Source: CAYVQF01 sp964454015 (GTDB taxonomy: Bacteria > Myxococcota_A > Bradymonadia > UBA4248). Taken from it: 64,000 nucleotides of DNA. The notes beneath the pieces were generated by a model. The model ran no database searches. It was given only the letters and a program-made list of their open reading frames with translations, and was not told where the DNA came from. Positions 8,646 to 17,047 of this stretch are shown piece after piece. Location: NCBI GenBank assembly GCA_964454015.1, contig CAYVQF010000027.1:1-64000 (forward strand), given 5' to 3'. Positions within the stretch are counted from its first letter, which is position 1; the number at the start of each line of letters is the position of its first letter. A program made the position numbers and the translations under genes.

Positions 8646-8684
8646 AAAAAAAAGAAGGCCGAGGCTCACGGGGCCTCACTCGGC
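8646..8684 (-). terminator. Intrinsic terminator of murA
   Basis: Read on the minus strand, a GC-rich inverted repeat (plus-strand GCCGAGGC at 8658-8665 against GCCTC and CGGC at 8673-8684, with a three-base bulge) is followed by a run of eight T (plus-strand A run 8646-8653). It lies 22 bases beyond the murA stop, which is the right geometry for a Rho-independent terminator. Confidence 0.75.
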
Positions 8685-8705
8685 GGCGCTCATGGTTGGG
8701 CGCGG

Positions 8706-9998
8706 CTAGGGGTTGGGGGCCACGGTGAGGCGCTCGATGTGGGCGCCGAGGCTGCGGAGCTTCTCGTCGACCCGCTCGTAGCCGCGATCGATGTGGCGGA
8801 CATTGTAGATGGTGGACTGGCCACGTGCGGTGAGGGCTGCGATGAGGAGGGCCATGCCGGCACGGACGTCGGGGCTCTCGAGGCGGCAGCCGATGAGGGG
8901 GGTGGGTCCGGCGGCGACGACCCGGTGGGGGTCGCAGAGGATGAGCTGGGCGCCCATGTTGATGAGGCTGTCGACAAAGAACATGCGGCCTTCGAACATT
9001 TTTTCGAAGAAGAGCACCGTGCCTTTGCACTGGGTGGCCACGGTGATGACGATGCTCATGAGGTCCGTGGGGAAGGCGGGCCAGGGGGCGTCGTCGATTT
9101 TGGGGATGGCGTTGTGGAGGTCGGTGCGGATGACCAGTTCTTGGTCGGCCGGGACGTGGATGGCGTTGTCCTGGACCTGGACTCTGACCCCGAGTTTTTC
9201 GAAGACCATGAGGATCATGCGGAGGTCTTGGGGGCGGATGTCTTGGATGGTGATGTCAGAGCCGGTGACGGCGGCGAGTCCGATGTAGGAGCCGGCTTCG
9301 AGGTAATCTGGGCCGATTTTGTGTTCCGTGCCGTGGAGTCCGCCCGTGCCGTGGATGGTGAGGGTGTTGGTGCCGACGCCTTCGATGTGGGCGCCCATGC
9401 TGTTGAGCATGCGGCAGAGGCCTTGGACGTGGGGCTCACAGGCGACATTGCGGAGCACGGTCTCGCCGCGGGCCAAGACGGCGGCCATAAGGACGTTCTC
9501 CGTGCCGGTGACGGAGGGTTCGTCCATGAAGATGTCGGCGGCGACGAGGTGTTTGGTGGCCAGTTGGTAGCTCTGGCCGACGTCGATGGAGGCGCCGAGG
9601 GCGGAGAAGCCGAGGAAGTGGGTGTCGAGGCGGCGGCGGCCGATGACATCGCCCCCGGGGGGCGGGAGGTTGCAGCGGCGGTGCCTGGCGAGCATGGGCC
9701 CGGCAAAGAGGATGGAGGCGCGCACCCTGCGGCAGAGCTCGGGTGAGAGGTCGGTCTTGTTGACGCCGGCGGCGCAGACGCGCACCATGTTGTCGTCGAC
9801 GAAGGCGGCCTCGGCGCCGAGATCCTGGAGGACCTCGAGCATGACCTCGACGTCTTTGATGCGGGGTACGTTATAGAGGAGGACCTCTTCATCCGTGAGG
9901 AGCGTCGCGGCCAGGGCCGGGAGCACTTCGTTCTTGTTGCCACCTGGCCGAACGATGCCGCTGAGCTTGTGACCACCTTCAATGACGAATTTTTCCAT
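8706..9998 (-). CDS. murA: UDP-N-acetylglucosamine 1-carboxyvinyltransferase
   Basis: MurA performs the first committed step of peptidoglycan synthesis, transferring enolpyruvate from PEP to UDP-GlcNAc in the cytoplasm. The 430-residue sequence has IVRPGGNKNEVLPALAATLL at the N-terminus, LFAGPMLARH, THFLGFSALGASID and a C-terminal IDRGYERVDEKLRSLGA. The active-site loop reads PPPGGDVIGRRR: residue 117 is Asp (codon at 9648-9650) where E. coli has Cys115. Such Cys-to-Asp enzymes (Mycobacterium, Chlamydia, Borrelia) are active but not alkylated by fosfomycin. The start at 9998 matches the family N-terminus; an in-frame ATG at 10016 would add six residues. It has its own promoter and terminator. 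Confidence 0.96.
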   Translation of the reverse strand: MEKFVIEGGHKLSGIVRPGGNKNEVLPALAATLLTDEEVLLYNVPRIKDVEVMLEVLQDLGAEAAFVDDNMVRVCAAGVNKTDLSPELCRRVRASILFAGPMLARHRRCNLPPPGGDVIGRRRLDTHFLGFSALGASIDVGQSYQLATKHLVAADIFMDEPSVTGTENVLMAAVLARGETVLRNVACEPHVQGLCRMLNSMGAHIEGVGTNTLTIHGTGGLHGTEHKIGPDYLEAGSYIGLAAVTGSDITIQDIRPQDLRMILMVFEKLGVRVQVQDNAIHVPADQELVIRTDLHNAIPKIDDAPWPAFPTDLMSIVITVATQCKGTVLFFEKMFEGRMFFVDSLINMGAQLILCDPHRVVAAGPTPLIGCRLESPDVRAGMALLIAALTARGQSTIYNVRHIDRGYERVDEKLRSLGAHIERLTVAPNP

Positions 9999-10097
9999 TG
10001 CACCATCCTTGGCCATGGCTGCCCGCCGTGACGCGCAGTGCGTCGCAGCGGTGTCGCGCGCTGTGCGGCGCTTGTCGGCCGCCTGCCCCCAGGCTGG

Positions 10098-10126
10098 TGC
10101 ATAGCACGGGTGGCTGGTCTTGGCAA
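10098..10126 (-). promoter_or_regulatory. Candidate promoter of murA
   Basis: On the minus strand TTGCCA (10126-10121) is followed after 17 bases by TATGCA (10103-10098), preceded by an extended -10 TG. The predicted start lies about 90 bases before the murA ATG. This promoter and the udk promoter account for most of the 305-bp divergent gap 9999-10303, in which no other gene was seen. Confidence 0.4.
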
Positions 10127-10214
10127 GGGTGTTGTCTGCCTCACTTTTTTCTGGGATCCACCTCCGGAGGGCGTGCGCGTGGGGTGGTCGCGCCGGGAAT
10201 AAAGGCGGGCGAGG

Positions 10215-10243
10215 TTGACATTGCGGGCGTGGTCTGGGAATTT
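10215..10243 (+). promoter_or_regulatory. Candidate promoter of udk
   Basis: A perfect TTGACA (10215-10220) lies 17 bases upstream of GAATTT (10238-10243), a weak -10. Transcription would start about 55 bases before the udk ATG. Confidence 0.35.
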
Positions 10244-10303
10244 GCGTTTCCGGTGGCCCCATGGGTGACGAGGTGGCCGCGGAACCGCAGCTTTGAGCCC
10301 GCT

Positions 10304-10924
10304 ATGATACAACCAGTGATCGTGGGTATTGCCGGGGGAACCGGCTCAGGTAAGACGACCTTGGCGCGGCGTATCCGTGAGGGGATAGGCGCCGGGAGCT
10401 GCCTCATCCAGCATGATTGGTATTACCGCGACCTGGTGGGTGTGCCCATGGAGAGGCGGGAAGATGTGAATTTCGATCACCCCGATGCTCTGGAGAGCGA
10501 GCTGCTCGAGTCCCACCTGGCGGCGCTCAAAGCGGGTCAGGGGGTGGACGTGCCCTTTTACGACTTCAAGACGCACACGCGTCAGCGGGAGACGCGGCGG
10601 ATCGAGCCGCACCCGATCATCGTGGTCGAGGGTATATTGCTGTTTTGTATCGAGGAGTTGCGCAAGAGGTTCGACATCAAGCTCTATGTCGACACGGACT
10701 CGGACATCCGCGCCTTCAGGCGGATTCGGCGCGACATGCGCGAACGCGGCCGGGATTTCAATTCGATTCGGCGGCAATACTACAAGACGGTGCGCCCGAT
10801 GCACTTGGAGTTCGTGGAGCCCTCGAAGCGCCACGCCGACTTGATCATCCCCGAAGGCGGTGACAACCTCATCGCCCTGGATGTGATCATCGAGCGCCTG
10901 AAGCAGTACGTCAAGACGGGCTAG
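10304..10924 (+). CDS. udk: Uridine kinase
   Basis: The enzyme phosphorylates uridine (and usually cytidine) to the monophosphate in pyrimidine salvage. The P-loop GIAGGTGSGKTTLARRI, the family motif QHDWYYRDL, HPDALESELL and RRIRRDMRERGRDF support the assignment, and the length of 206 residues is normal. The ATG at 10304 starts MIQPVIVGIAGG and aligns with the family; further upstream in-frame codons give an unconserved tail. The ribosome-binding site is weak. It is divergent from murA. Confidence 0.93.
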   Translation: MIQPVIVGIAGGTGSGKTTLARRIREGIGAGSCLIQHDWYYRDLVGVPMERREDVNFDHPDALESELLESHLAALKAGQGVDVPFYDFKTHTRQRETRRIEPHPIIVVEGILLFCIEELRKRFDIKLYVDTDSDIRAFRRIRRDMRERGRDFNSIRRQYYKTVRPMHLEFVEPSKRHADLIIPEGGDNLIALDVIIERLKQYVKTG

Positions 10925-11107
10925 GCGGCGGCGCGGGTGATGCCTCACCCAGGGCAAGGTGCGCGGCGCGTGACTTTTTGTTATAGCTGCAGGCTGCGAC
11001 GGTGGTGAGCGGTCTCGGTGGCGTCCCAGAGGCGCTCGAGGGCCGCGCCGTTGGGGGGTGTGGTGGCCAGCGGCGCGCTGTGCCGGCACCCGGGCCGTGG
11101 AGTAGGG

Positions 11108-12427
11108 ATGAACGCGCTGGTCGAGAGCCATAAAGTCTTGGTGTTGGATGCAGACGCCCTTCGGCGGCGGCGCTGCGTGCAGATATTGGCGGGGGAGGGC
11201 TATTGGCCCTTGGAGGCGGTGTCGCGCGAGGAGCTGTGGTCACTGTTGGCGGCGCATCAGCCGGCGGCTTTGGTGTTGAGTCTCTTTTTCGAGGAGGGTT
11301 CGGCGCTGTCGCTATTGGAGGACCCGCGGCTGCGCGGCTTGGTGGTCATCGGGGTGGCGCACATTCTCGAAGGGGCGACGGTGCGGATGGAGGTGCAGGG
11401 GCGCTTTGGTGTCGCTGATGTGCTGGAGCCTCCGGTGACGGGTGGTGAGCTGATCGGGATCCTGCGCGAGCACTTGGGTCGTCCGATGCAGGGCGGTTGT
11501 GCCTGTCAGTTGGTGGATGATGCCAATCGGGTGTGGCAGCGCGACGCAGAGGAGACGACTTGGGTGGGCAAGATGCCTCTGCTGAGCGATGGGGAGGGGC
11601 GCGCGGGGGCCGAGGAGGCCTCGGTCTCGCAGGGGGCGGCATCTTTTGGTCGTGTGCGGACGGCGCCCAAGCTGCGGGCCGTGGGTCGCGGTCCCGTGCC
11701 AGGCCGTTTGAGTTGGCGCGCGGCGCCCGACGCGGGTTTGCTGCGCCAGGTCAGTTTTGGGGCGCTCTTGGCGCGTTGTCTCCATACGCGCTTCAGCGGT
11801 GTTCTGACCTTGTGGCGGCAGCGGGTGAAGAAGACCGTCTATTTGGAGGGCGGTTGTCCTGTGGCGATTCGTTCCAACCTCCGCCACGAGTGTTTGGGCA
11901 GCCTGCTGGTGCGTGAAGGGCTGTTGTCTTGGGAGCAGTGTGGGGAGACGGTGGGGGCGGCGCAGGCCGAAGGGCGTCGGCATGGTGAGGTGTTGTTGGC
12001 CAGGGGACTGTTGACCCAGGCCCAGCTCGGCGCTTTTTTGGCGCTGCAGATGCGCGAGCGTCTGCTGGATGTCTTTGCCTGGTCCGAGGGCCGCTATCAA
12101 ATGCATGAGGGCGGGTCTTTTCCGACGATCAGCCCCATGGATCGCGCCGAGGCGCTGCGGATTATCGTCGAAGGGGTCATGACCCACGTTCCCTTGTCGC
12201 GTTTGTTGACGGACCTGGCGCCGTGCGGCGCCTATGCCTTGCGGCTTGACGTTGAAGAGGCGCTGCTCAATACGGTAGGTTGGAACGAAGCGCAGCGCGA
12301 GATTGTTGCCGCCCTGATCGATGGCGGCTCTTTGGTGGAGCTGGTTGCTCACTTTCCCTTGCCCTATCCTGTGCATTCAGTGCTTTACGCGCTCTTTGTG
12401 CTCGGTTTCGTTTCGTTGGATCTTTGA
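11108..12427 (+). CDS. Pseudo-receiver plus DUF4388 (PATAN-like) regulatory protein
   Basis: The N-terminal about 125 residues resemble a response-regulator receiver (VLVLDADALRRRRCVQILAGEGY), but the strand that normally carries the phospho-acceptor Asp reads ALVLSLFFEEG, with Ser there. After a variable linker, residues about 215-330 match DUF4388 (FGALLARCLHTRFSGVLTLWRQ, then KKTVYLEGGCPVAIRSN and LGSLLVREGLL), a module common in myxobacterial regulators. A C-terminal winged-helix-like part ends the 439-residue protein. It is followed on the same strand by a 70-residue protein gene and an FHA sigma-54 activator, so it probably belongs to the same signalling pathway. The receiver assignment is inference. 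Confidence 0.7.
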   Translation: MNALVESHKVLVLDADALRRRRCVQILAGEGYWPLEAVSREELWSLLAAHQPAALVLSLFFEEGSALSLLEDPRLRGLVVIGVAHILEGATVRMEVQGRFGVADVLEPPVTGGELIGILREHLGRPMQGGCACQLVDDANRVWQRDAEETTWVGKMPLLSDGEGRAGAEEASVSQGAASFGRVRTAPKLRAVGRGPVPGRLSWRAAPDAGLLRQVSFGALLARCLHTRFSGVLTLWRQRVKKTVYLEGGCPVAIRSNLRHECLGSLLVREGLLSWEQCGETVGAAQAEGRRHGEVLLARGLLTQAQLGAFLALQMRERLLDVFAWSEGRYQMHEGGSFPTISPMDRAEALRIIVEGVMTHVPLSRLLTDLAPCGAYALRLDVEEALLNTVGWNEAQREIVAALIDGGSLVELVAHFPLPYPVHSVLYALFVLGFVSLDL

Positions 12428-12454
12428 GGTACTTTGGTTACGTAGGAGGCTCTC

Positions 12455-12667
12455 GTGCCTACCCAAGTCGATGAACAGATGGCTCGCCGGGGTCCCATCA
12501 CCTTCGTGGGCCGCTCGCAGGCCGATGCCAAGCGCAAGGCGTTGAATTTCTGGTACATGAATCAGGAGATGCTCCAGCTTTCGATTCGCGATTTCAGCGC
12601 CTGTCTCGCTCTCCTGCCCGATGGCAAGACCATCGCTTTTAGCCCCCACCTGTTGCGTAAAGGTTAG
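12455..12667 (+). CDS. Small conserved-looking protein of unknown function
   Basis: This 70-residue soluble protein has a GTG start at 12455 with AGGAGG (12444-12449) five bases upstream, an excellent ribosome-binding site. The sequence (TFVGRSQADAKRKALNFWYMN, then LSIRDFSACLALLPDGKTIAF) has no recognisable domain, signal peptide or cysteine motif. It sits in the 263-bp space between the pseudo-receiver/DUF4388 gene and the FHA sigma-54 activator, all on one strand. It may be a small partner of one of them; no function is claimed. Confidence 0.65.
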   Translation: MPTQVDEQMARRGPITFVGRSQADAKRKALNFWYMNQEMLQLSIRDFSACLALLPDGKTIAFSPHLLRKG

Positions 12668-12690
12668 CCTCGTCAGGACCATGACTTCCC

Positions 12691-14076
12691 ATGAGCAGTG
12701 AAACCAGCACCGTCTCCATCGAACACTTTCAGGCGCTGCGTCTGCGCAAGTACACCCTCACCGTCGAAAGTGAGCCGCAGCTCAAGGTTCAGCTCGAGCA
12801 GCGCTTGGTGTTTTTGGGCACCAACCCCGACAACGACGTGTGCGTGGATGATGCTTCGGTGTCGCGGGTGCACGCCAAGATCGAGGTGGATGACGTCGGC
12901 TACCGCTTGGTGGATCTGGCGTCCAAGAACGGCACCTTCATCGGTTCCCTGCGGGTGCGGGAAGTATATCTCGAGCCAGGGACCACTTTTCGCTTGGGCC
13001 GGCAGGCGCTGCGCTTTGATCTGACGGCGGACGAGGTCGAGCTGTCTTTGGCCAAGAGTCATCGTTTTGCCAACCTGATCGGGCAGTCTTTGGTCATGCG
13101 CGAGATTTTTGGGCTGCTGCAGCGCGTGGCCCCCATCCCGGCGACGGTGTTGATCGAAGGGGAGTCGGGTACGGGCAAGGAGCTGGTGGCTGAGGCCATT
13201 CACCAGTTTTCCGGTCGCAAGGACAAGCCTTTCGTGGTTTTCGATTGCTCCGCCGTGTCGCGGGAGCTCATCGAGAGCGAGCTCTTTGGCCACGTCAAGG
13301 GCAGCTTCACTGGGGCCGTGGGCAACCGCAAGGGCGCCTTCGAGCAAGCCCATGGGGGTACGCTCTTTCTCGACGAGCTGGGGGAGCTGGCCTTGGATCT
13401 ACAGCCCAAACTGCTGCGAGTCATCGAGAAGCGCGAGGTGCGGCCAGTGGGGGGCGAGCGGACCATTCCCGTGGACGTGCGGGTGATCGCTGCGACCAAC
13501 CGCTCTTTGGTGCGCGAGGTCGAGCAGGGGGCCTTTCGCGAGGATCTCTACTATCGTTTTGCCGTGATTCGCGTGCAGCTCCCTCCCTTGCGGAAACGTC
13601 CCGAGGATATCCCCCTCTTGGCGGAGCATTTCCTGCGTGAGGCCGCGGCGCGCTTCAACCGGCCCAACTTGCAGATCTCCTACACTACCATCGACAAGCT
13701 CAAGCGCTATACCTGGCCCGGCAATGTGCGGGAGCTCAAGAACTACATCGAGAGGGCGGCGCTCTTGGCCAAGGACGAGCGCTTGGAGACGCGCTTTCTC
13801 AACGCGAATGATGCGGCGCCAGAAGAGGTCCGGGTGCCCGATGCGGTGGCCGATGAGGCCGACGCCATCGTCAACGCCGCGCTCGACGAAGCGTTGCCCT
13901 TCAAAGATGCCAAGCAGCGTCTGGTGGAAGCCTTCGAGAAGAGCTACTGGTCGCGCCTGCTGGAGCGCACCGACGGCAACGTCTCGAAGGCGGCGCGCAT
14001 TGCTGGGGTGCACCGCAAGAGCGTGGAGTACATCCTGCGCAAGCTGGAGCTGACGCGGGACGACATCATCGGTTGA
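12691..14076 (+). CDS. FHA-domain sigma-54-dependent transcriptional activator
   Basis: The 461-residue protein has an N-terminal FHA domain (about residues 30-110: VFLGTNPDNDV, SVSRVHAKIEV, DLASKNGTFIG), an AAA+ sigma-54 activator domain (Walker A GESGTGKELVAEAI, Walker B GGTLFLDELGEL, arginine-finger region FREDLYYRFAVI) and a C-terminal Fis-type helix-turn-helix (GNVSKAARIAGVHRKSVEYIL). FHA replaces the usual receiver, so the activator is expected to respond to Thr phosphorylation by a kinase, as known for myxobacterial FHA activators. The sigma-54 contact loop is GSFTGA at 204-209 (13300-13317) instead of GAFTGA. It ends an operon-like run from 11108. Confidence 0.93.
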   Translation: MSSETSTVSIEHFQALRLRKYTLTVESEPQLKVQLEQRLVFLGTNPDNDVCVDDASVSRVHAKIEVDDVGYRLVDLASKNGTFIGSLRVREVYLEPGTTFRLGRQALRFDLTADEVELSLAKSHRFANLIGQSLVMREIFGLLQRVAPIPATVLIEGESGTGKELVAEAIHQFSGRKDKPFVVFDCSAVSRELIESELFGHVKGSFTGAVGNRKGAFEQAHGGTLFLDELGELALDLQPKLLRVIEKREVRPVGGERTIPVDVRVIAATNRSLVREVEQGAFREDLYYRFAVIRVQLPPLRKRPEDIPLLAEHFLREAAARFNRPNLQISYTTIDKLKRYTWPGNVRELKNYIERAALLAKDERLETRFLNANDAAPEEVRVPDAVADEADAIVNAALDEALPFKDAKQRLVEAFEKSYWSRLLERTDGNVSKAARIAGVHRKSVEYILRKLELTRDDIIG

Positions 14077-14082
14077 GGGGAT

Positions 14083-15504
14083 TTAGGCCTTGGGTTCGGG
14101 GGTGTGGGGCGCGGCGTCGGGTGGCGCGGCGTTGGGCGCGGCAGCCGTCTCGCGGTGCGGCGCCGCGGTGGCCTGGGGTGGCGGTGTGGTGAGGGTCGCG
14201 CCGCGCCGCAGTAGCCGCTTTTGCCGTGTCAGGTAGGCTTGATAGCGGGCTTCTTCGGCGCGGCGGAAGCGTTTGCGTTCGCGGTGCCACCGTTGGCGTC
14301 GGGTTGGGCTGAAGCGGTTGAGGAGGCCGTAGGGGCCTTCGAGGGTGGGTGGGCTTGGGGGCAGGAGGCGTTCGTCGCCTTCGTCCATGGTCTGGAGCGT
14401 GGGGGCCGCGTGGCCATCGGGCATGGGGGTCGGGAGGAAGTCAGCGGCCCGCTCCTCGAGCCACTCTCCGATGAGGGGGAAGCACTCCGTGGCGGCGTCG
14501 CGGCCGATGAGGAGGTCCGTGTGTCCGTAGTCATCCACCTGCCCATGGCGTCGTCCGAGGATGTGGAGGGTGGCGTTGTCTTGCATGTGCTCGAGGACGC
14601 GGCGGGCGTCGCTCGGGGGGGCGACGGGGTCGGCTTCGCCGGCGATGAGGAGGGTGGGGGTGCGGATGGTGGCGAGGCCACTCTGGACGTCGTGCTGGTC
14701 CATGTCCCACTTGGCTTCTTGGACCCAGCGGCTCATGGTGCGGACGACCCTGGTGCTGAGGTTGGCGAGGGCCAAGCTGAGGAAGCGGCGCAGCACGGGT
14801 CCTTCGACGTTGCCGACGTGAAGGAAGGTCAGGCGCAGGCGCATGGAGAGCGCCATGGGGGCGAGCAAGCGGGCGAAGGTGCGGGTGGGGATGGAGCGGC
14901 GCCAGCGCAAGAGGTGGCTGAGGCTGAGTAAGCCCAAGAGAGGGTGGCCGACCTCGAAAAAGGCAGGTGCGGCGATGGCGGTGAAGGAGCGGATGCGTTT
15001 GGCGCCAGGGCCCTGGAGGTAAGGGTACATGAGGAGGGCCCCCATGGAATGACCGATCCAATGCAGGGCAGGGCTGTGGGTGCGCTGGCAGACGTATTCG
15101 ATGGCGGCGGGGATATCGTGTTCGAGGTAGTCCTCGACGTTCCAGGACCACTGGCGCTGGTTGAAGGGTGTGGGTTGCTCGGAGGTGCCAACGCCGCGCA
15201 GGTCGAGGAGCCAGACGTCCCAGCCGCGTTTTTTGAGGTAGCGCGCCAGCGAGACCCGGGGCGCGACGTCGAAGATGAAGTGGTTGGCACCCAGGCCATG
15301 GCAGAGCAGCAGGGGTTGGCCGCGGGGGGTGTCGCCGCGATAGCGGGTCAAGGCGAGACGCCAGCCATCATCGGTGGTGAGCCAGTGGACTTCGTCGACG
15401 GCGCTGTCGTCGTGGGCGTAGTAGCGGCTCCAGAACCAGAGATGGAGTGCGACCATGAAGCCAAGGGCGGCGATGGCGATGACCAGCAATCCCACGTAGA
15501 GCAT
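14083..15504 (-). CDS. Membrane-anchored alpha/beta hydrolase
   Basis: The 473-residue protein begins with one transmembrane helix (VGLLVIAIAALGFMVALHL). The hydrolase core has LLCHGLGANHF (oxyanion region), the nucleophile elbow GHSMGALLM, the acid in AGEADPVAPP and a catalytic His in VDDYGHTDLLIG. It resembles the PhaC-like/lysosomal-lipase-like branch of alpha/beta hydrolases acting on lipids or esters; the substrate is unknown. About 110 C-terminal residues are basic and low in complexity (RRQRWHRERKRFRR, then Ala/Pro). It is convergent with the FHA activator, with six bases between the stops. Confidence 0.8.
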   Translation of the reverse strand: MLYVGLLVIAIAALGFMVALHLWFWSRYYAHDDSAVDEVHWLTTDDGWRLALTRYRGDTPRGQPLLLCHGLGANHFIFDVAPRVSLARYLKKRGWDVWLLDLRGVGTSEQPTPFNQRQWSWNVEDYLEHDIPAAIEYVCQRTHSPALHWIGHSMGALLMYPYLQGPGAKRIRSFTAIAAPAFFEVGHPLLGLLSLSHLLRWRRSIPTRTFARLLAPMALSMRLRLTFLHVGNVEGPVLRRFLSLALANLSTRVVRTMSRWVQEAKWDMDQHDVQSGLATIRTPTLLIAGEADPVAPPSDARRVLEHMQDNATLHILGRRHGQVDDYGHTDLLIGRDAATECFPLIGEWLEERAADFLPTPMPDGHAAPTLQTMDEGDERLLPPSPPTLEGPYGLLNRFSPTRRQRWHRERKRFRRAEEARYQAYLTRQKRLLRRGATLTTPPPQATAAPHRETAAAPNAAPPDAAPHTPEPKA

Positions 15505-15725
15505 AGAAGCACACCAGGTGTGAGGCAGGGCGAGGCAATGGGGGGCAGGCCAGTGAAGGCCTGGCGTCGCCTCGGAGCATAGCGCAGCTTGCTCTAGGGG
15601 GCCAAAGGCGGACCTAGGCGATGGTTGGGTGGTGCAGGGCCGTGGCGCTGTCGCGGGTCGAGGAGGTCTTTGGCCAGCTCATGGACCCTGGGCGGAGGGC
15701 CGCGCACGCCACTGGGGCGTGGCTC

Positions 15726-16313
15726 CTAGTCGAACTTGACGCTGCCGAAAGCTTGGCCACAGGTGTTGATGCGGTCGTCGCGGCGGCTTTTTTCCATGGT
15801 GCAGGTGAGGACGAGGGAGTTTTTGGGGCCCGACATGAGGGCTTGGAAGAGCACCAGCTCGTAGTCGAGGAGCTTGTAGGTGGCGAGGATTTTGACGGCA
15901 GAGTGGGGGCCGTACTGGGCCATCTCAAAGGCTTCGAGGTTGAAGCTCTCGAACATGGACTCGTACTGTTGGGTGAGGATGCGTTGGAGTTCTTCGACCA
16001 GCTCCGGCGAGAGGGGGATGACGTCGTCGAGGACGACGACGTTGAGGTTGTCTTTGAAGGCGTCGTCTTTGCCACTGAGGTCCATGAACATGGCGTCGGT
16101 GGTGTTCGGATCGTAGTGCTCGCGAATGGTCTGAGGCAGTCTCTCCAGCTCTGCTGGCTCGAGCTCGCCCGTGACCCACTCCCAGCCGCTGGGAGGCTGG
16201 ACGGCGTAGCCCTTGTTACTCTTGTAGGGCGTCGCGTCTTGGGCGGTGGCGGCCGAGACGACACAGAGAAGGAAGAAAAGCGCCAACCCAACAGAAAGCG
16301 TGCGTTGCAACAT
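15726..16313 (-). CDS. Secreted protein of unknown function, possibly PsbP/DcrB-like
   Basis: The 195-residue precursor has a clear signal peptide (LSVGLALFFLLCVVSAATAQ with an Ala-x-Ala cleavage site), so the mature protein is periplasmic. The mature part opens with KGYAVQPPSGWEW, a pattern seen at the start of PsbP/DcrB-fold proteins, and has two Cys near the end (VLTCTMEKS, NTCGQAFG) that could form a disulfide. The fold suggestion is weak and no function is claimed. It stands alone behind a candidate promoter at 16404-16432. Confidence 0.6.
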   Translation of the reverse strand: MLQRTLSVGLALFFLLCVVSAATAQDATPYKSNKGYAVQPPSGWEWVTGELEPAELERLPQTIREHYDPNTTDAMFMDLSGKDDAFKDNLNVVVLDDVIPLSPELVEELQRILTQQYESMFESFNLEAFEMAQYGPHSAVKILATYKLLDYELVLFQALMSGPKNSLVLTCTMEKSRRDDRINTCGQAFGSVKFD

Positions 16314-16403
16314 GTGAGGACCCCTTTGGTAACCAGAACACCGTTTGCTGCGGAACGCCGTGGGCGACGCGCGGCCGCCCCCTGTACGTCGTTCCGAAGA
16401 AAA

Positions 16404-16432
16404 GAGGTAGCAAAGGGCGGTGGTGGCGTCAA
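16404..16432 (-). promoter_or_regulatory. Candidate promoter of the 15726-16313 gene
   Basis: Minus-strand TTGACG (16432-16427), 17-base spacer, then TACCTC (16409-16404). The -35 is good, the -10 poor. The start would lie about 85 bases before the ATG at 16313. Confidence 0.3.
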
Positions 16433-16480
16433 CCCGTAGCCTTTGTCCGTGAGGTGGGCAATGGGCCGGCGCAGTTGGGG

Positions 16481-17047
16481 TCAGCTCGGGAATGCCAGGC
16501 GATGCACCCGGTGGTCGGCGGTGAGCTCGGGGTGGAAGGTGGCACCGAGGATGTGATTGCTGCGTACGAGGATGGCTTCATCCTGGAAACGGACGAGGAC
16601 CTGAACGTCGCTGCCCACGCGCAAGATCCTGGGGGCGCGGATGAAGAGCAGGGGGAGCTGGGCGAGCTCTGGGCAGCCTGGGGCGGCCTGGCCGATGGCT
16701 TCAAAGCTGTCGATTTGGCGTCCCCAGGCGTTGCGAGCGACGTCGACATCGAGCAGAGCGAAGCTCTCTTGCGCAGGTTGGGTCGCGTTTGCGGCGATGA
16801 GGATGAGCCCGGCGCAGGTGGCGAGCACTGGCGCGCCGGCGCGCACCAAGGCGCGCAGGTCCTCTTGGAGTTCGGCGCGGGCCAGGAGTTTGAGCTGGGT
16901 GGTGCTCTCACCGCCGGGAAGGATGAGGCCGTCGACCTTGGCCAGCGCGTGGCGGTCGCGCACTTCGATGGGCTGGTGTCCGATCTCGCGCAGGACTCGC
17001 ATGTGGGAGGCGAAGCCGCCCTGCAAGGCCAGGACTCCGATCCGCAT
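16481..17047 (-). CDS. pdxT: Pyridoxal 5'-phosphate synthase glutaminase subunit
   Basis: PdxT hydrolyses glutamine and channels ammonia to PdxS. The 188-residue class I amidotransferase shows IGVLALQGGFASH, LPGGEST, the nucleophile Cys in VLATCAGLILIA, and His/Glu of the triad in ATFHPELTADHRVH. The ATG overlaps the pdxS stop (TGATG), so translation is probably coupled; GAGG lies six bases before it, within the end of pdxS. An in-frame TTG at 17053 is not needed. Confidence 0.96.
   Translation of the reverse strand: MRIGVLALQGGFASHMRVLREIGHQPIEVRDRHALAKVDGLILPGGESTTQLKLLARAELQEDLRALVRAGAPVLATCAGLILIAANATQPAQESFALLDVDVARNAWGRQIDSFEAIGQAAPGCPELAQLPLLFIRAPRILRVGSDVQVLVRFQDEAILVRSNHILGATFHPELTADHRVHRLAFPS

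Noticed and set aside
6575..8647. Very long open frame on the minus strand across the YigZ and metK genes
   Set aside because: It lies antisense to two well-identified genes; its translation is His/Arg/Gly-rich and lacks any domain. It is a by-product of high GC content.
11108..12427. Functional response regulator
   Set aside because: The strand that should carry the phospho-acceptor Asp has Ser, and no histidine kinase gene is adjacent; described as pseudo-receiver instead.
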